Notes: generated from the sequence alone by a model not told the origin. 64,000 nucleotides of DNA from Streptomyces sp. 1331.2 (GCF_900199205.1 NZ_OBMJ01000001.1:3475001-3539000); one strand, 5' to 3'. Positions 9,054 to 17,544 are shown, numbered from the stretch's first letter. Numbers and translations are program-made.

Positions 9054-9267
9054 GGCCGTTATCTCCGGTTCGTCGCTTCCGGGAGACCGCCGCGTTCCGG
9101 CGTCCCGTACCCACCAGTAGGCGTAATGATGCTACCCAGCGGTAACTTGGGCAAGCCCCCGACGGTTAATCCGCTATGAACGTGGTCACGTCCCACAAGC
9201 CGGGACGGCCACTCCTTGTCAGGATCTGCGCCAGCGCGGGCGGGTGCGCTCCCGCTAGCCTGTCCGT

Positions 9268-9771
9268 GTGTACGGATATGACCAGAACGCATACCCGGGC
9301 GACCCCTACCAGCAGCAGGCGGGACCGCAGCCGGGCATGAACGGCATGCCCGGACCCGACGCCTACGGCGCGCAGCCGCAGGGCGACCAGCAGTCGCTCT
9401 ACCCGGAGCCGTCCCCGCCCTCGCTGGCGGACGCCGTTCGCGCCTTCACCACCGGCTCGATGGCGGTCGAGGACTTCCAGGCGATCTTCATCACCTCGAA
9501 GGTGCACTGCCCGCGCGGCGACCGCCCCGGCTTCCTCGCGCTGCACAACACCCCGACGCCGGTGATCCCGATGTTCAGCTCCCTGAAGGAGCTGCGCCGC
9601 TACGCCGGCAAGGACTCCAAGCACTTCACCGTCACCGGCGCCGAGGTCCTGGACCTGCTGCCGACCGGCTACGGCTTCGCGCTGGACATGGAGGGCGAGC
9701 ACCGGATGGTGTTCGACGCCAAGGCCGTCGAGCAGATGGTCGACTTCACCATGCGCCGGATGTATGGCTGA
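9268..9771 (+). CDS. SseB-family protein
   Basis: 167 residues. The first 50 are Gln/Pro/Gly-rich and disordered. From about 50 onward is the SseB N-terminal fold (SLADAVRAFTTGSMAVEDFQAIF... PVIPMFSSLKELRRYAG), ending in FTMRRMYG. SseB-like proteins are common in actinobacteria and their role is unclear. The GTG start has no Shine-Dalgarno sequence, but TAGCCT lies 6 nt upstream, so the transcript is probably leaderless. A pirin gene follows 192 bp downstream with its own putative operator. Confidence 0.8.
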   Translation: MYGYDQNAYPGDPYQQQAGPQPGMNGMPGPDAYGAQPQGDQQSLYPEPSPPSLADAVRAFTTGSMAVEDFQAIFITSKVHCPRGDRPGFLALHNTPTPVIPMFSSLKELRRYAGKDSKHFTVTGAEVLDLLPTGYGFALDMEGEHRMVFDAKAVEQMVDFTMRRMYG

Positions 9772-9878
9772 CGACCGTTGCGCGGCCGTCGGCCATTGCT
9801 TCGCAGATGGCTGACGAGCGGCCCACCGACGGCTGACCCATCCTGGACGAGGAGCCCCGCGCTCCTCCGTCCACACAT

Positions 9879-9917
9879 AGTTCAATTTTCAACTTGCTTG
9901 TTGTTGAGGATTGAACT
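9879..9917. promoter_or_regulatory. Inverted-repeat operator/promoter of the pirin gene
   Basis: AGTTCAAT (9879-9886) and ATTGAACT (9910-9917) form perfect outer arms, and TCAAC (9889-9893) and GTTGA (9903-9907) form inner arms. TAACCT just downstream could serve as the -10 box. The AT-rich TTCAA/TTGAA dyad is typical of MarR-family sites near pirin genes in Streptomyces. No MarR gene is present in the window, so a regulator elsewhere would have to act here (inference). Confidence 0.6.
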
Positions 9918-9963
9918 AACCTGAGGGACGTAGGCCGCAGAACCCCCCTCGAAGGAGGCCGAC

Positions 9964-10923
9964 ATGCCCGCCGTGACCGTCGACAACCCGCTGACCCTCC
10001 CCCGCGTCACCACCCCGGACGCCGCCGTCACGAACGCCCGGCCGGTCCTCACCGTGGTCACCGCCCCCGAGGGCTACGAGGGCGAGGGCTTCCCCGTCCG
10101 CCGCGCCTTCGCCAAGATCAACACCAAGCACCTCGACCCGTTCATCATGATGGACCAGATGGGCGAGGTGGACTACGCGGCCGGCGAGCCCAAGGGCACC
10201 CCCTGGCACCCGCACCGCGGCTTCGAGACCGTCACCTACATCATCGACGGCACCTTCGTGCACCAGGACTCGCACGGCGGCGGCGGCGTCATCACCGACG
10301 GCGACACCCAGTGGATGACGGCCGGCTCCGGCCTGCTGCACATCGAGACCCCGCCGGAGTCGCTGGTGATGTCCGGCGGCCTCTTCCACGGCCTCCAGCT
10401 CTGGGTGAACCTGCCCGCCTCGGACAAGATGATCGCCCCGAAGTACCAGGACATCCGCGGCGGCAGCGTCAAGCTCCTCAGCACCGAGGACGGCGGCGCC
10501 CTGCTCCGGGTGATCGCCGGCGAACTCGACGGCCACCAGGGGCCCGGGGCCACCCACACCCCGATCACCATGATCCACGCTTCGGTCAGCCCCGGCGCCC
10601 AGGTCACCCTGCCCTGGCGCTCCGACTTCAACGCCCTCGCCTACGGTCTCGCGGGCAAGGGCTCGGCCGGCCCCGAGCGCCGCCCGTTCGGCATGGGCCA
10701 GGCGGTCCTGTTCGGCGACGGCGACTCGATCACCATCCGCGCCGACGAGAACCAGGACTCCCGCAGCGCCAACTTCGAGGTCGTCCTGCTCGGCGGACAG
10801 CCGATCCGCGAGCCGGTCGCCTGGTACGGACCGTTCGTGATGAACAGCCACCGCGAACTCCAGCAGGCCATGGAGGACTTCCAGGCCGGCCGCCTCGGCA
10901 CCGTCCCGACCGACGCCCACTGA
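9964..10923 (+). CDS. Pirin-family bicupin protein
   Basis: 319 residues. WHPHRGFETVTYIIDG supplies His82 and His84, and GSGLLHIE supplies His126 and Glu128; these are the four metal ligands of pirins. The N-terminal cupin (about 45-165) and C-terminal cupin (about 215-305) are both present. Some bacterial pirins have quercetinase activity and others modulate enzymes; this one is unassigned. GAAGGAGG lies 6 bases before the ATG. The upstream dyad and the terminator at 10939-10980 mark a single-gene unit, probably induced by a MarR ligand. Confidence 0.9.
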   Translation: MPAVTVDNPLTLPRVTTPDAAVTNARPVLTVVTAPEGYEGEGFPVRRAFAKINTKHLDPFIMMDQMGEVDYAAGEPKGTPWHPHRGFETVTYIIDGTFVHQDSHGGGGVITDGDTQWMTAGSGLLHIETPPESLVMSGGLFHGLQLWVNLPASDKMIAPKYQDIRGGSVKLLSTEDGGALLRVIAGELDGHQGPGATHTPITMIHASVSPGAQVTLPWRSDFNALAYGLAGKGSAGPERRPFGMGQAVLFGDGDSITIRADENQDSRSANFEVVLLGGQPIREPVAWYGPFVMNSHRELQQAMEDFQAGRLGTVPTDAH

Positions 10924-10938
10924 GAACCGTCCCCCACC

Positions 10939-10980
10939 CGGCGGGGCGGCCGCAGGTTCCCACCTGCGGCTGCCCCGCCG
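10939..10980. terminator. Bidirectional intrinsic terminator
   Basis: A 19-bp stem with one G-U type mismatch (10939-10957 with 10962-10980) and a 4-nt loop, followed by TTTCCC on the plus strand, lies between the convergent pirin and PP2C-like genes. Confidence 0.8.
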
Positions 10981-11002
10981 TTTCCCATCCCCGCGGCAGG
11001 CT

Positions 11003-11824
11003 TCAGACCAGCGCGTAGAGGGCCGAGGCGTCGTCGTGCGTCTTGCCCCGCGGCCAGCGCTCGCAGGTGGCGTCCGCCCGCTCCACGGCCCGCACCTGGG
11101 CGATCAGTTCGGCCGGGCCCGACTCCGCCAGCAGCCGCAGCACGTCGCCCCAACTGCCCAGCCCGAAGCGCTCGGTGTAGCGCGAGGCGCCGTCGGTGAG
11201 GGCGGCCAGCGCGTGCAGCCGGTTCAGCCGGACGAAGCCGGTCTCGGCGTGCTCGGCGGCGCGCGGGCTGGCGGCGGCGATCCACGGCCCGGCGCCCCGG
11301 TTGCGGGCGGCGCGGACGGCCAGCGCGTACTCCAGGTGCAGCGCCGCCCGCTCGGCCGAGCCGGGCACGGTCGCCCACACCTGGCGGCGCAGCTCCTCCC
11401 CGCCGGGGAAGCGCTGGTTGTCCCCGATGACCTTCGGCGGGCCGTCCTTGAACTCCAGCACCAGCAGCGAGTCGCCGAGCACCAGGTACTCCAGCGACTC
11501 GCCGTGCCGCCGGGCCGCGACCACCATCGCGGCGGGCGTGTTGGCGTGGGCCAGGTCGCAGCGGCCGCCGTGCAGCGCGGCCGTCTCCACGATGGCGTCG
11601 GCCAGGCACTCGGCGATCGAGCGATCCGACCGGTCGGTGAGCCGGGCGAGCAGGTGCACGCCCAACCGCCGTACGTACCAAGCCGTTCCGTGCCGGCACC
11701 CGGACTCCAGGCCGGCCGGCGAACTCGCGCCGTCCAGCAGGACCAGCGCCTCCGGCGAGGCCACCGCGAAGTCCTCGCTCTCGCGGTCGGGCCGCCGTGC
11801 TTCCCCTGCGAGCTGTAGCTGCAT
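11003..11824 (-). CDS. PP2C-like phosphatase-fold protein
   Basis: 273 residues. VLLDGASS (31-35) and a second ALTDGAS near 215 are the Asp-Gly motifs that hold metal in PP2C/PPM phosphatases, and THDDAS near the C-terminus (about 262-266) supplies the last metal Asp. It is shorter than typical PPM proteins and the metal site may be incomplete. A role in reversing Ser/Thr phosphorylation is likely but unproven. The ATG at 11824 begins MQLQLAGEARRPDRESED; the longer upstream frame is GC-rich noise. Confidence 0.75.
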   Translation of the reverse strand: MQLQLAGEARRPDRESEDFAVASPEALVLLDGASSPAGLESGCRHGTAWYVRRLGVHLLARLTDRSDRSIAECLADAIVETAALHGGRCDLAHANTPAAMVVAARRHGESLEYLVLGDSLLVLEFKDGPPKVIGDNQRFPGGEELRRQVWATVPGSAERAALHLEYALAVRAARNRGAGPWIAAASPRAAEHAETGFVRLNRLHALAALTDGASRYTERFGLGSWGDVLRLLAESGPAELIAQVRAVERADATCERWPRGKTHDDASALYALV

Positions 11825-12028
11825 CCCGACAGTGTGGCCGCCGTCCCAGGCCCGCGCCCAGCCCCGTGCGCCGGTGTGGCGCGGGCCCGCTCCGCGGCGC
11901 CCGGTGGCAGCCGGGCCGATTCGGCCATACCGTCGGAAGGTGACCGGACAATTCGGCCAATCGGGGCGGGTCAGGTTTGGCAGCACCTTCGGGTGGCCCA
12001 GCGGCCCGCGACTGACGAGGAGCAGAAG

Positions 12029-12142
12029 ATGTTCTGGCAGTTCATCGTGGTACTGGCCGCCTCACTCGGCTTTCCGACCGCCGCCCTGCTCTTCCTGATC
12101 GGCGGCCCGCGCTTCCCCGACGAGCAGCGCGACCGGACCTGA
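12029..12142 (+). CDS. Small single-span membrane peptide, 37 residues
   Basis: The product starts MFWQFIVVLAASLGFPTAAL, forming one hydrophobic helix, then GGPRFPDEQRDRT as a charged tail. A Shine-Dalgarno-like GACGAGGAG lies 8-9 bases before the ATG. It ends 2 bp from the convergent stop codon of the TIGR03086 gene. I do not recognise it; the evidence is the ribosome site, membrane segment and tight packing. Confidence 0.45.
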   Translation: MFWQFIVVLAASLGFPTAALLFLIGGPRFPDEQRDRT

Positions 12143-12143
12143 C

Positions 12144-12749
12144 CTACGTCCAGGCCGGGTCGCGGCCGAGCAGCGCCAGGACGCGCGCGAACCGGCCCGC
12201 GACGGCGTCCGACCGCACGCCCGGGCGGAAGGCCCTGCCGGGAGCCCGGGCCTCCGGCGTGTCCGGGACGGCCTCGGCCACCGCCACCAGCGTGGCGATC
12301 AGTGCCTCGTCGCGCTCCACGGCCGCGCCGATGCCCGCCGGGTCGCCGAGCGCGGTGGCGACGTCCCAGCCGTGCACCAGGGTGTCGAGCAGGTGGAAGC
12401 CGACCGCGCGGTCGAGCGGGAAGGGGCCGCCGTCGCGGATCTCCGGCAGCCACAGCGCCCGACCCGCCCCGGCCGCCTCCCGGAACGCGTCGGTGAGTTC
12501 GGCGCCGGCCCGGCCGAGGGCGCCGACCGGGTCCGTGCCGAGCGGGGCAGGCGCGAACAGCGCGAGGTCCGGTCCGGCCCCGCGGGCGGCCGCCGCGAAG
12601 CCGTGACGCTGCCCGAGTTCGTGCTCCAGCAGCTGCCGCAGCGTCCAGTCCGCGCACGGGGTCGCCAGGTCCAGCTGCTCCGGCCGGACGGTGTCCACCA
12701 CCTCGCCCGCCAACTTCAGTGAGCGTGCGTGCAGTTCGATGAGGTCCAT
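12144..12749 (-). CDS. TIGR03086-family (DinB-like) metal-binding protein
   Basis: 201 residues. TPCADWTLRQLLEHELGQRHGF (about 30-51) and FHLLDTLVHGWDVATALG (about 118-135) carry the His residues of the mycothiol-dependent maleylpyruvate isomerase/DinB four-helix fold. Actinobacterial TIGR03086 proteins are thought to bind metal and perhaps act on mycothiol adducts; the substrate is unknown. The ATG at 12749 directly starts the conserved MDLIELHARSL. It is a single gene. Confidence 0.85.
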   Translation of the reverse strand: MDLIELHARSLKLAGEVVDTVRPEQLDLATPCADWTLRQLLEHELGQRHGFAAAARGAGPDLALFAPAPLGTDPVGALGRAGAELTDAFREAAGAGRALWLPEIRDGGPFPLDRAVGFHLLDTLVHGWDVATALGDPAGIGAAVERDEALIATLVAVAEAVPDTPEARAPGRAFRPGVRSDAVAGRFARVLALLGRDPAWT

Positions 12750-12833
12750 CCGACCGACAGTACTCGCCCGGCCGCGCCTCGCGGGCCCGCGCCGAGAAAC
12801 TCGATCATCCACTCTCGGCCGACGAGCGCCCCC

Positions 12834-14141
12834 CTAACGTCCGGTCAATACCCGCTCCAGCACAGCGGCCTGGGCCAGCAGGCGCTCGTCGTCGCCCGCC
12901 GCACCGACCACCTGGAGCCCCAACGGCAGCCCCTCCCGGGTACGCCCGGCCGGCAGGCTCAACGCCGGCCGCCCGAGGAAGCTCCACGGCAGCGACATCG
13001 CCCCGTCCCCGGTGCTGTGCAGGCCCTCCGGCGCCCCACCGGTCGCCGAGGGCGCGAGCCAGAGGTCCACCCCGGCCGCCGCGCCCGCCGCCGCGACGCG
13101 GTCGCGCAGCCGCTCCCGGAACCGCAGCGCCGCCGCCCGGTCCTCGGCCGCGACGGCCTGACCGACCCTGATGCTCGCCACCGTCTCCGGCCGGTAGAGG
13201 CCGCCGAAGCGGGCGAACCAGTCGGCGTGGCTGCGGGCCAGCTCGAAACGGTTGACGAACTGCAACTGCCGTACGAGCTCGGCGAAGTCGGGGAACAGCC
13301 CGACCCGGCGCACCGCCAGCCCGGCCGCCGCCAGCCGCTCCAGCTGCTCCTCGAAGGCGCGCAGTGCGGCCGGCTCCGCCCGCTCCAGGTACGGCCCGTC
13401 CGGCACCCCCAGCACCGGCTCCGGGCCCTCCGCCACCGGGCGCCAGTCGTCGCACAGCACCGAGGCCGCCAGGGCCGCGCCGGCCAGGTCGGCGGTGAAC
13501 ACCCCCAGGGTGTCGAGGCTCGGCGCGTTCGGGATCACCCCGTCCACCGGGATCCGCCCGTACGTCGGCCGGAAGCCCACCACTCCGCAGTACGCGGCCG
13601 GGCGGATCACCGAGCCGACGGTCTGGGTGCCGACGGCCAGCGGCACCAGCCCCGCGGCGACCGCCGCCGCGGAACCGCTGCTGGAGCCGCCCGGGGTGTG
13701 CCCCGGGTGGTGCGGATTGCGAGTCGGGCCGGGGGCGGTCGCCGCGAACTCGGCGGTCACCGTCTTGCCCGCGACCAGCGCCCCCGCCGCCCGCAGCCGG
13801 TCCACCACCGCGGCCTGCGGCCCGGCCAGCACGCCGGGCGGCAGCGCCGAACCGCCGTGCGTGGGCAGCTCGTCCACGTGCACGATGTCCTTGACGCCCA
13901 CCGCCACCCCGTACAGCGGCGGCCGCCCGGCCGGCGCCGGGTACCGTGCGGCCAACTCCCGTGCCTGCGCCCGCAGTCGGCCGTGCCGCCCGGGCTCCGG
14001 AACGAACGCGTGGATCAGCGGGTCCACCCGCTCGACCAGCGCGCAGAGGCGGTCGACGTACTCGGGCAGCCCGGGCGTCCCGGCCCGCAGCCCGGCGGCC
14101 TCACGGGTCAACGACGTCGGTCGGACGAGAGGTTCCTCCAT
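12834..14141 (-). CDS. Amidase-signature family amidohydrolase
   Basis: 435 residues from the ATG at 14141 (an in-frame GTG at 14165 is possible). The Ser-cisSer-Lys triad is visible: VGVKDIV (Lys84), the Ser-rich loop TPGGSSSGSAAAVAAG (around 151-157) and GTQTVGSVIRPAAYCG (nucleophile about Ser177). The enzyme hydrolyses an amide such as an aryl or alkyl amide; specificity cannot be read. C-terminal GLPLGLQVVG is the usual family ending. A short zinc-ribbon-like gene lies just upstream on the same strand, 36 bp away. Confidence 0.9.
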   Translation of the reverse strand: MEEPLVRPTSLTREAAGLRAGTPGLPEYVDRLCALVERVDPLIHAFVPEPGRHGRLRAQARELAARYPAPAGRPPLYGVAVGVKDIVHVDELPTHGGSALPPGVLAGPQAAVVDRLRAAGALVAGKTVTAEFAATAPGPTRNPHHPGHTPGGSSSGSAAAVAAGLVPLAVGTQTVGSVIRPAAYCGVVGFRPTYGRIPVDGVIPNAPSLDTLGVFTADLAGAALAASVLCDDWRPVAEGPEPVLGVPDGPYLERAEPAALRAFEEQLERLAAAGLAVRRVGLFPDFAELVRQLQFVNRFELARSHADWFARFGGLYRPETVASIRVGQAVAAEDRAAALRFRERLRDRVAAAGAAAGVDLWLAPSATGGAPEGLHSTGDGAMSLPWSFLGRPALSLPAGRTREGLPLGLQVVGAAGDDERLLAQAAVLERVLTGR

Positions 14142-14177
14142 GCCGATCACGGTAGACCGGATCACGGCGGACCGGAC

Positions 14178-14408
14178 TCACTGGTGCTCGGCCGCCAGGT
14201 ACGGCGCCTCGCGCAGGAAGTACGCCCCGCAGGTGTGGCAGCACAGCTCCGGGGTCTTGCCCCAGTCCACCGCGGACCGCAGCTGCGCCTGCGGGTCGAG
14301 CTCCCGCCCGCACATCGCGGCGCTCTCCTCGCCCCGGACCACGTGCCACAGCCGCACCCCCTCGGCCGCACCGCCGGCGCCGTACTCGGCTCGCATCTGG
14401 TGCATCAT
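14178..14408 (-). CDS. Small Cys-containing hypothetical protein
   Basis: 76 residues beginning MMHQMRAEYGAGG. It holds CGREL in the middle and CCHTCGAYFL near the C-terminus, so a single zinc-ribbon-like knuckle is possible. I do not recognise a named family. Codon third positions are strongly G/C, and a GGGGGG stretch precedes the double ATG. It probably shares a transcript with the downstream amidase gene. Confidence 0.65.
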   Translation of the reverse strand: MMHQMRAEYGAGGAAEGVRLWHVVRGEESAAMCGRELDPQAQLRSAVDWGKTPELCCHTCGAYFLREAPYLAAEHQ

Positions 14409-14487
14409 CCCCCCATCGTCCGACCCCCTCGTCCCCCGGCAACCGGACCCCGGCCCGCCCCCGCTCAAGACGCACCGACCCTCACGA

Positions 14488-14526
14488 CGCCTGCAGCAGC
14501 GCCCCGTCCTGCCACTTGAGGATCTT
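14488..14526. repeat. attL: left 39-bp att repeat
   Basis: Identical over 39 bp to 18714-18752. Read on the minus strand it encodes the last codons of the ATP-binding protein, continuing into GCG TCG TGA. The pre-insertion C-terminus would therefore have been LLQAS, versus LLQAAS supplied by the element. Confidence 0.85.
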
Positions 14527-14564
14527 TTGACCCCCGCAAGCCCGTGACCTGCGGGTTCAACCAG

Positions 14565-14625
14565 AAAAGTGCCGCTGACCAGGCGAAACTACCTTCAGTG
14601 GTTCGCACTGGTCAGCGGCACTTTT
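14565..14625. repeat. Long hairpin next to attL
   Basis: Perfect 18-bp arms (14565-14582 with 14608-14625) are extended inward by GCGAA/TTCGC with one bulge. A nested dyad CAGTG-GTTCG-CACTG lies at 14596-14610. It could be a terminator, or secondary structure linked to recombination at the adjacent att site. Confidence 0.7.
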
Positions 14626-14631
14626 GACCCT

Positions 14632-14652
14632 CATGTGCCCCAGGTGTGCCCT
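14632..14652. promoter_or_regulatory. Putative integrase arm-type site, left
   Basis: A 21-bp sequence built from GTGCCC units matches 18603-18623 at 20 of 21 positions. The left copy is 105 bp inside attL and the right copy 90 bp inside attR. This near-symmetry is what paired arm-type binding sites of a tyrosine integrase would give. Confidence 0.45.
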
Positions 14653-14707
14653 CGTTTCGCACCGCTTCGGCGCCTTGCAGGGAGGCTGGGGGCTGCTAAT
14701 CAGCAGG

Positions 14708-15376
14708 TCAGCCGGCGGAGGGCGAACCGCTACTGCTGCGGTCGTCGAGGACGATGTGCGGCTGCTGCAGGCGGTCGTTGCCGACCTCGCCGTCGGCGGG
14801 TCGGGTGCTGTTGATGACGGCGGCGATGCGCTCGTAGCTGGTGACGGCGAGGGTCCAAGTCTCGATGCCGGTGTCCTTGCCAAGGCCGCTGCACACGGTT
14901 TCCCGGAGCGCGTTGAGAAGGGCGAGGGTGCTCCGGCCGGACAAGACCGTGTCCTCATTGCTGTCGTTGACCGGCTTCGAGAAGTGGTCGGTGCCTTCGA
15001 CCTGCGCGGCCAGGAAGTCCCACGTCTCGGGGTGGCAGGAGATCGAGACGGTCTTCACCACGGCGGCCTTGCGGAGAGTGCTGACGTGGTTCTCCCAGGC
15101 GAAGGGCTCCGGGATCAGGCCGGACACGTCGTCGGCGCACCCACTCGGGAGATCGTCGAATGAGACCTGCTCCTGTGCGGCTGCTTCCGTGCGCTCGGGT
15201 TCGACCTCCGCGTCCTGCGCCGCAGCCGCGGAGGGGCGCAGGAGATCTGCGAGCTGGGCCGCGACCTCGGTGGGCGTCGCGGAGCTGGTGCACTTGGCCC
15301 GGACCGGGCAGGGCTGGCACTGGCTCTTGGTGAAGCGCCAAGGGTGTGGCCCGGACGGTCGAAGCGTCTGGGCCAC
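14708..15376 (-). CDS. Hypothetical protein with Cys-rich N-terminus
   Basis: 222 residues. The start region has C-x2-C-P-x-R-x2-C-T (SQCQPCPVRAKCTSS), the same spacing as the C-terminal knuckle of some DDE transposases, but the remaining 180 residues match nothing I recognise. The body is an Ala/Glu-rich linker then a compact C-terminal domain. The only in-frame start (GTG at 15376) lies inside the hairpin at 15338-15384 and in the same frame just after the stop codon of the upstream membrane-protein gene. Translation is therefore either coupled or the N-terminus is a remnant. It lies within the integrative element. Confidence 0.5.
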   Translation of the reverse strand: MAQTLRPSGPHPWRFTKSQCQPCPVRAKCTSSATPTEVAAQLADLLRPSAAAAQDAEVEPERTEAAAQEQVSFDDLPSGCADDVSGLIPEPFAWENHVSTLRKAAVVKTVSISCHPETWDFLAAQVEGTDHFSKPVNDSNEDTVLSGRSTLALLNALRETVCSGLGKDTGIETWTLAVTSYERIAAVINSTRPADGEVGNDRLQQPHIVLDDRSSSGSPSAG

Positions 15377-15384
15377 ACCCTTGG
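15338..15384. terminator. Hairpin terminator after the small membrane-protein gene
   Basis: A 15-bp perfect stem (15338-15352 with 15370-15384) and 17-nt loop start 7 bases past the stop codon of the 15392-15664 gene. It also overlaps the beginning of the next frame on that strand. Confidence 0.6.
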
Positions 15385-15391
15385 ATGAGCG

Positions 15392-15664
15392 TCAGCGAGG
15401 GGAACCGTAGCGGAGGTCCACGAAGGCACCCGCCAGCCCGCCGAGCGCGACGGCGGGTACGACCGCCGCCCAGAGCTGGCCGGCCATCGCCCCGGAGACC
15501 ACCGCCAGGGCAATCACGACTGCCGCGACCGCCCAGGCCTGCGGCGATCGCGGCAGCAGCGGAACGGGCTTACCGTTCCGTCGCCGCCGGGCCCACTTCA
15601 CAGCAAGCAAAACTACCGCCACCACAACGAGCGGCGGTGCAATCACGTGCGCGGATATCCCCAT
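15392..15664 (-). CDS. Small three-helix membrane protein
   Basis: 90 residues with hydrophobic segments at about 5-22, 43-60 and 64-82, and a basic loop VKWARRRRNGKPVP between the first two. No family recognised. It lies 21 bp downstream of the secreted-protein reading frame in the integrative element and probably shares its transcript. The ATG at 15664 begins MGISAHVIAPPLVV. Confidence 0.6.
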   Translation of the reverse strand: MGISAHVIAPPLVVVAVVLLAVKWARRRRNGKPVPLLPRSPQAWAVAAVVIALAVVSGAMAGQLWAAVVPAVALGGLAGAFVDLRYGSPR

Positions 15665-15685
15665 AGCCTTCGCCCTTCTGGACTG

Positions 15686-16634
15686 CTAGTTGCAGTACCC
15701 GCCACTGTACTCGTAGGCCTGGAAGGTCGGAATCTTGATTTCCACGCACTGGTTGTCGTTCTGGGCGTTCCAGGCTACGCGCGAAATGTTCGCGGCGTTC
15801 AGGACACCGTAAACGTCGAACGGCGGCGGGGCGAAAGCGAAGACAGCCGCCACGAACGCGGAATCCGCTGCCGTGTGGCCGGTCTCGTTCTTGTCGAAGT
15901 ACACGGTCCCGGTGACCCAGCCCCAGGTCCACTTGGGGTCCGCGACGACGGGGTATGCCGTGTTCTTGTCGGTCTCAACGGACTGGACGAGGGTGTTGCC
16001 GTCCAGACGGTAGCTGGTGTGCAGGGACTTGCCGGTGGCGTCCTTGGCCCACGGCGCGTCGATGTGGCCCATTGCAAAGGCGCCTCCGGAGGCACCCGTC
16101 TGCACGATGTCGTAGCCGCCCTCGGCCGGGACGAGGCGGGTGTTGTCAGGCAGCCCGAGGTCGAAGCGCTGCTCGGTGGAGGCGCTGGAATCCTTCAGGG
16201 TGACGAGAGCACGGGCGCCGCCGTCGGTGGTGGCCTGGACCGCCAGGTCGGTACCCCGGGCCGCGCCCGGGTAGACGGTGGTGCCCTCGGCCGTGGTGAC
16301 ACCGGCCGCGCCGGTCGTGGCCGGCAGCGCGACCGTCACCGTGCTGCCGTTCGCGGCGGTGACCGCGACGTTCCCGGAGGCCGTGGTCGGCGCCGTCACC
16401 ACGACGGTGCCACCGGACTTCGAGACCTGAGCCTTGGCGCCCCCCGCGCCGGCGGTGCTACGGGCGACGTCCGCGGTCCCAGTGGCCCGCTGGACGACAT
16501 CGGCCGCCCCGGGACGCCTGGCCGGCCGACCCCGTCTGCGGAGCGGCCTGGGCGCCGGTGGCGCCCACCAGGCCGGCGAGCGTGAGTGCGAGTGCCGTGG
16601 CGCTGACAGCAGCCACGGAACGGCGTGTACGCAT
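15686..16634 (-). pseudogene. Secreted protein gene with an internal frameshift
   Basis: From the ATG at 16634 a clear signal peptide is encoded (MRTRRSVAAVSATALALTLA then GLVGATGAQAA), but this frame stops near 16457. The mature part, including AYPVVADPKWTWGWVTGTV and YFDKNETGHTAADSAF, is open in another frame from about 16520 to 15686. A one-base indel around 16505-16530 would join them; third-codon bias switches at the same place. The mature part resembles a broad group of Streptomyces exported proteins of unknown function with a PVVADP motif. Either the gene is broken or the sequence has an error there. Confidence 0.7.
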
Positions 16635-16962
16635 TGAGCTGTAACCCCCTCTTGGCCGCGAAAAATCTGAGGCCCCCTGCCTCAAGTGCGGCGAATGATT
16701 CGAACGTACACGCCAGAGGAGTGATTGGCACGAACTTTTTGATCTGCAGGACGTTAATAACCGGTCGACCATGCTCCGATTGTCCAGATTTTCTTGGGGG
16801 ACTCTTTGATTCCACATGATCGCGCATGCTCGAATAATTCCGCCATCGCCCCTCAAAAGAGGTTTCGTACCGGACCCAATAACGGGATATTCCGGCACGG
16901 GGCACCCGGCCGGCCACAGGGCCACACGAACCTTCCCCCGAAGCGGAGCCTGCACCTCTGTC
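16635..16962. other. Noncoding, AT-richer stretch inside the element
   Basis: About 330 bp with visibly lower GC than its surroundings, for example GTTAATAACC near 16754. It should contain the promoter of the secreted-protein gene: GAGGGGG lies about 11 bases before the ATG at 16634. I see no gene, repeat or strong hairpin here. Confidence 0.6.
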
Positions 16963-17470
16963 TCAAAGGAAAGACATGCCCCTACGGCTCCCCGTCCCCC
17001 GTCGAACCTGCGCTCGGCGCCCGTCCGGTGGGGGGTCTCTACGGTCATCGTTGGAGTCAGCGTCGGCGCGTGGGCGGTCGAAGACATGCTGCAGGTGGGG
17101 CGGAGGTGTGCAGCCGACCCACAGGTTGTGGGCGATCTGGTTGAGGTTGTTGCCGATGGCGGCGGCCCTGCCGGTCGGCCTCCATCAGTTCCTCCAACAG
17201 GCGGCGGATGTCGGCGACGGCGGCCTCGGGGTTGTCGCTGCGGGCTGCGGCCACGGTGACGGCGGCGGCGTAGCCGCCGGGCTTGAGGTCGCTCGCGGAG
17301 GCGGCGGCCTGGACGTCGGCCCATTCCTCGTCGCTGAAGACCGGATGGCAGCGGTTACGGCGGCGAATCTTCAGGTACTGGCGGTGCAGTGGGGAGGTGG
17401 TCGGGGTGCCGCCCCGGGCCTGCTCGGAGGCCAGGGCGGCGGTACGGCGGACCGGTTGCACTCGTCGCAC
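16963..17470 (-). pseudogene. MobC-like mobilisation protein, frameshifted
   Basis: The N-terminal part reads YLKIRRRNRCHPVFSDEEW and continues ASDLKPGGYAAAV to RRLLEELMEADRQ, the ribbon-helix-helix and helical region of MobC-type relaxosome accessory proteins. Near 17160 the frame changes: the expected continuation AIGNNLNQIAHNLWVG is encoded one frame away and runs to a stop at 16963. MobC proteins help the relaxase open DNA at oriT for conjugative mobilisation. No relaxase gene remains in the element. The upstream start is uncertain because the N-terminus is low complexity. Confidence 0.65.
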
Positions 17471-17544
17471 TCGTCCCCGGGCAGGCCGGACGGGCGCGAG
17501 AGCGCAGAGGGTGGGACGAGTGGGACGGGCTCAGCGGGGCTGGG

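Noticed and set aside
5709-9179. A 1156-codon plus-strand open frame over the aminopeptidase and acyl-CoA dehydrogenase genes
   Set aside because: It is antisense to two enzymes with full catalytic motifs and has a biased, motif-free composition.
14530-14562. tRNA fragment at attL (GCGGGTTCAA)
   Set aside because: The T-loop-like string has no matching T-stem or acceptor stem and the 39-bp att core lies in a protein gene, so a tRNA att site is not supported.
14624-15163. Plus-strand gene starting MTLMCPRCAL
   Set aside because: The Cys motif comes from the arm-type repeat also found at the integrase end; the rest is antisense of the hypothetical protein at 14708-15376.
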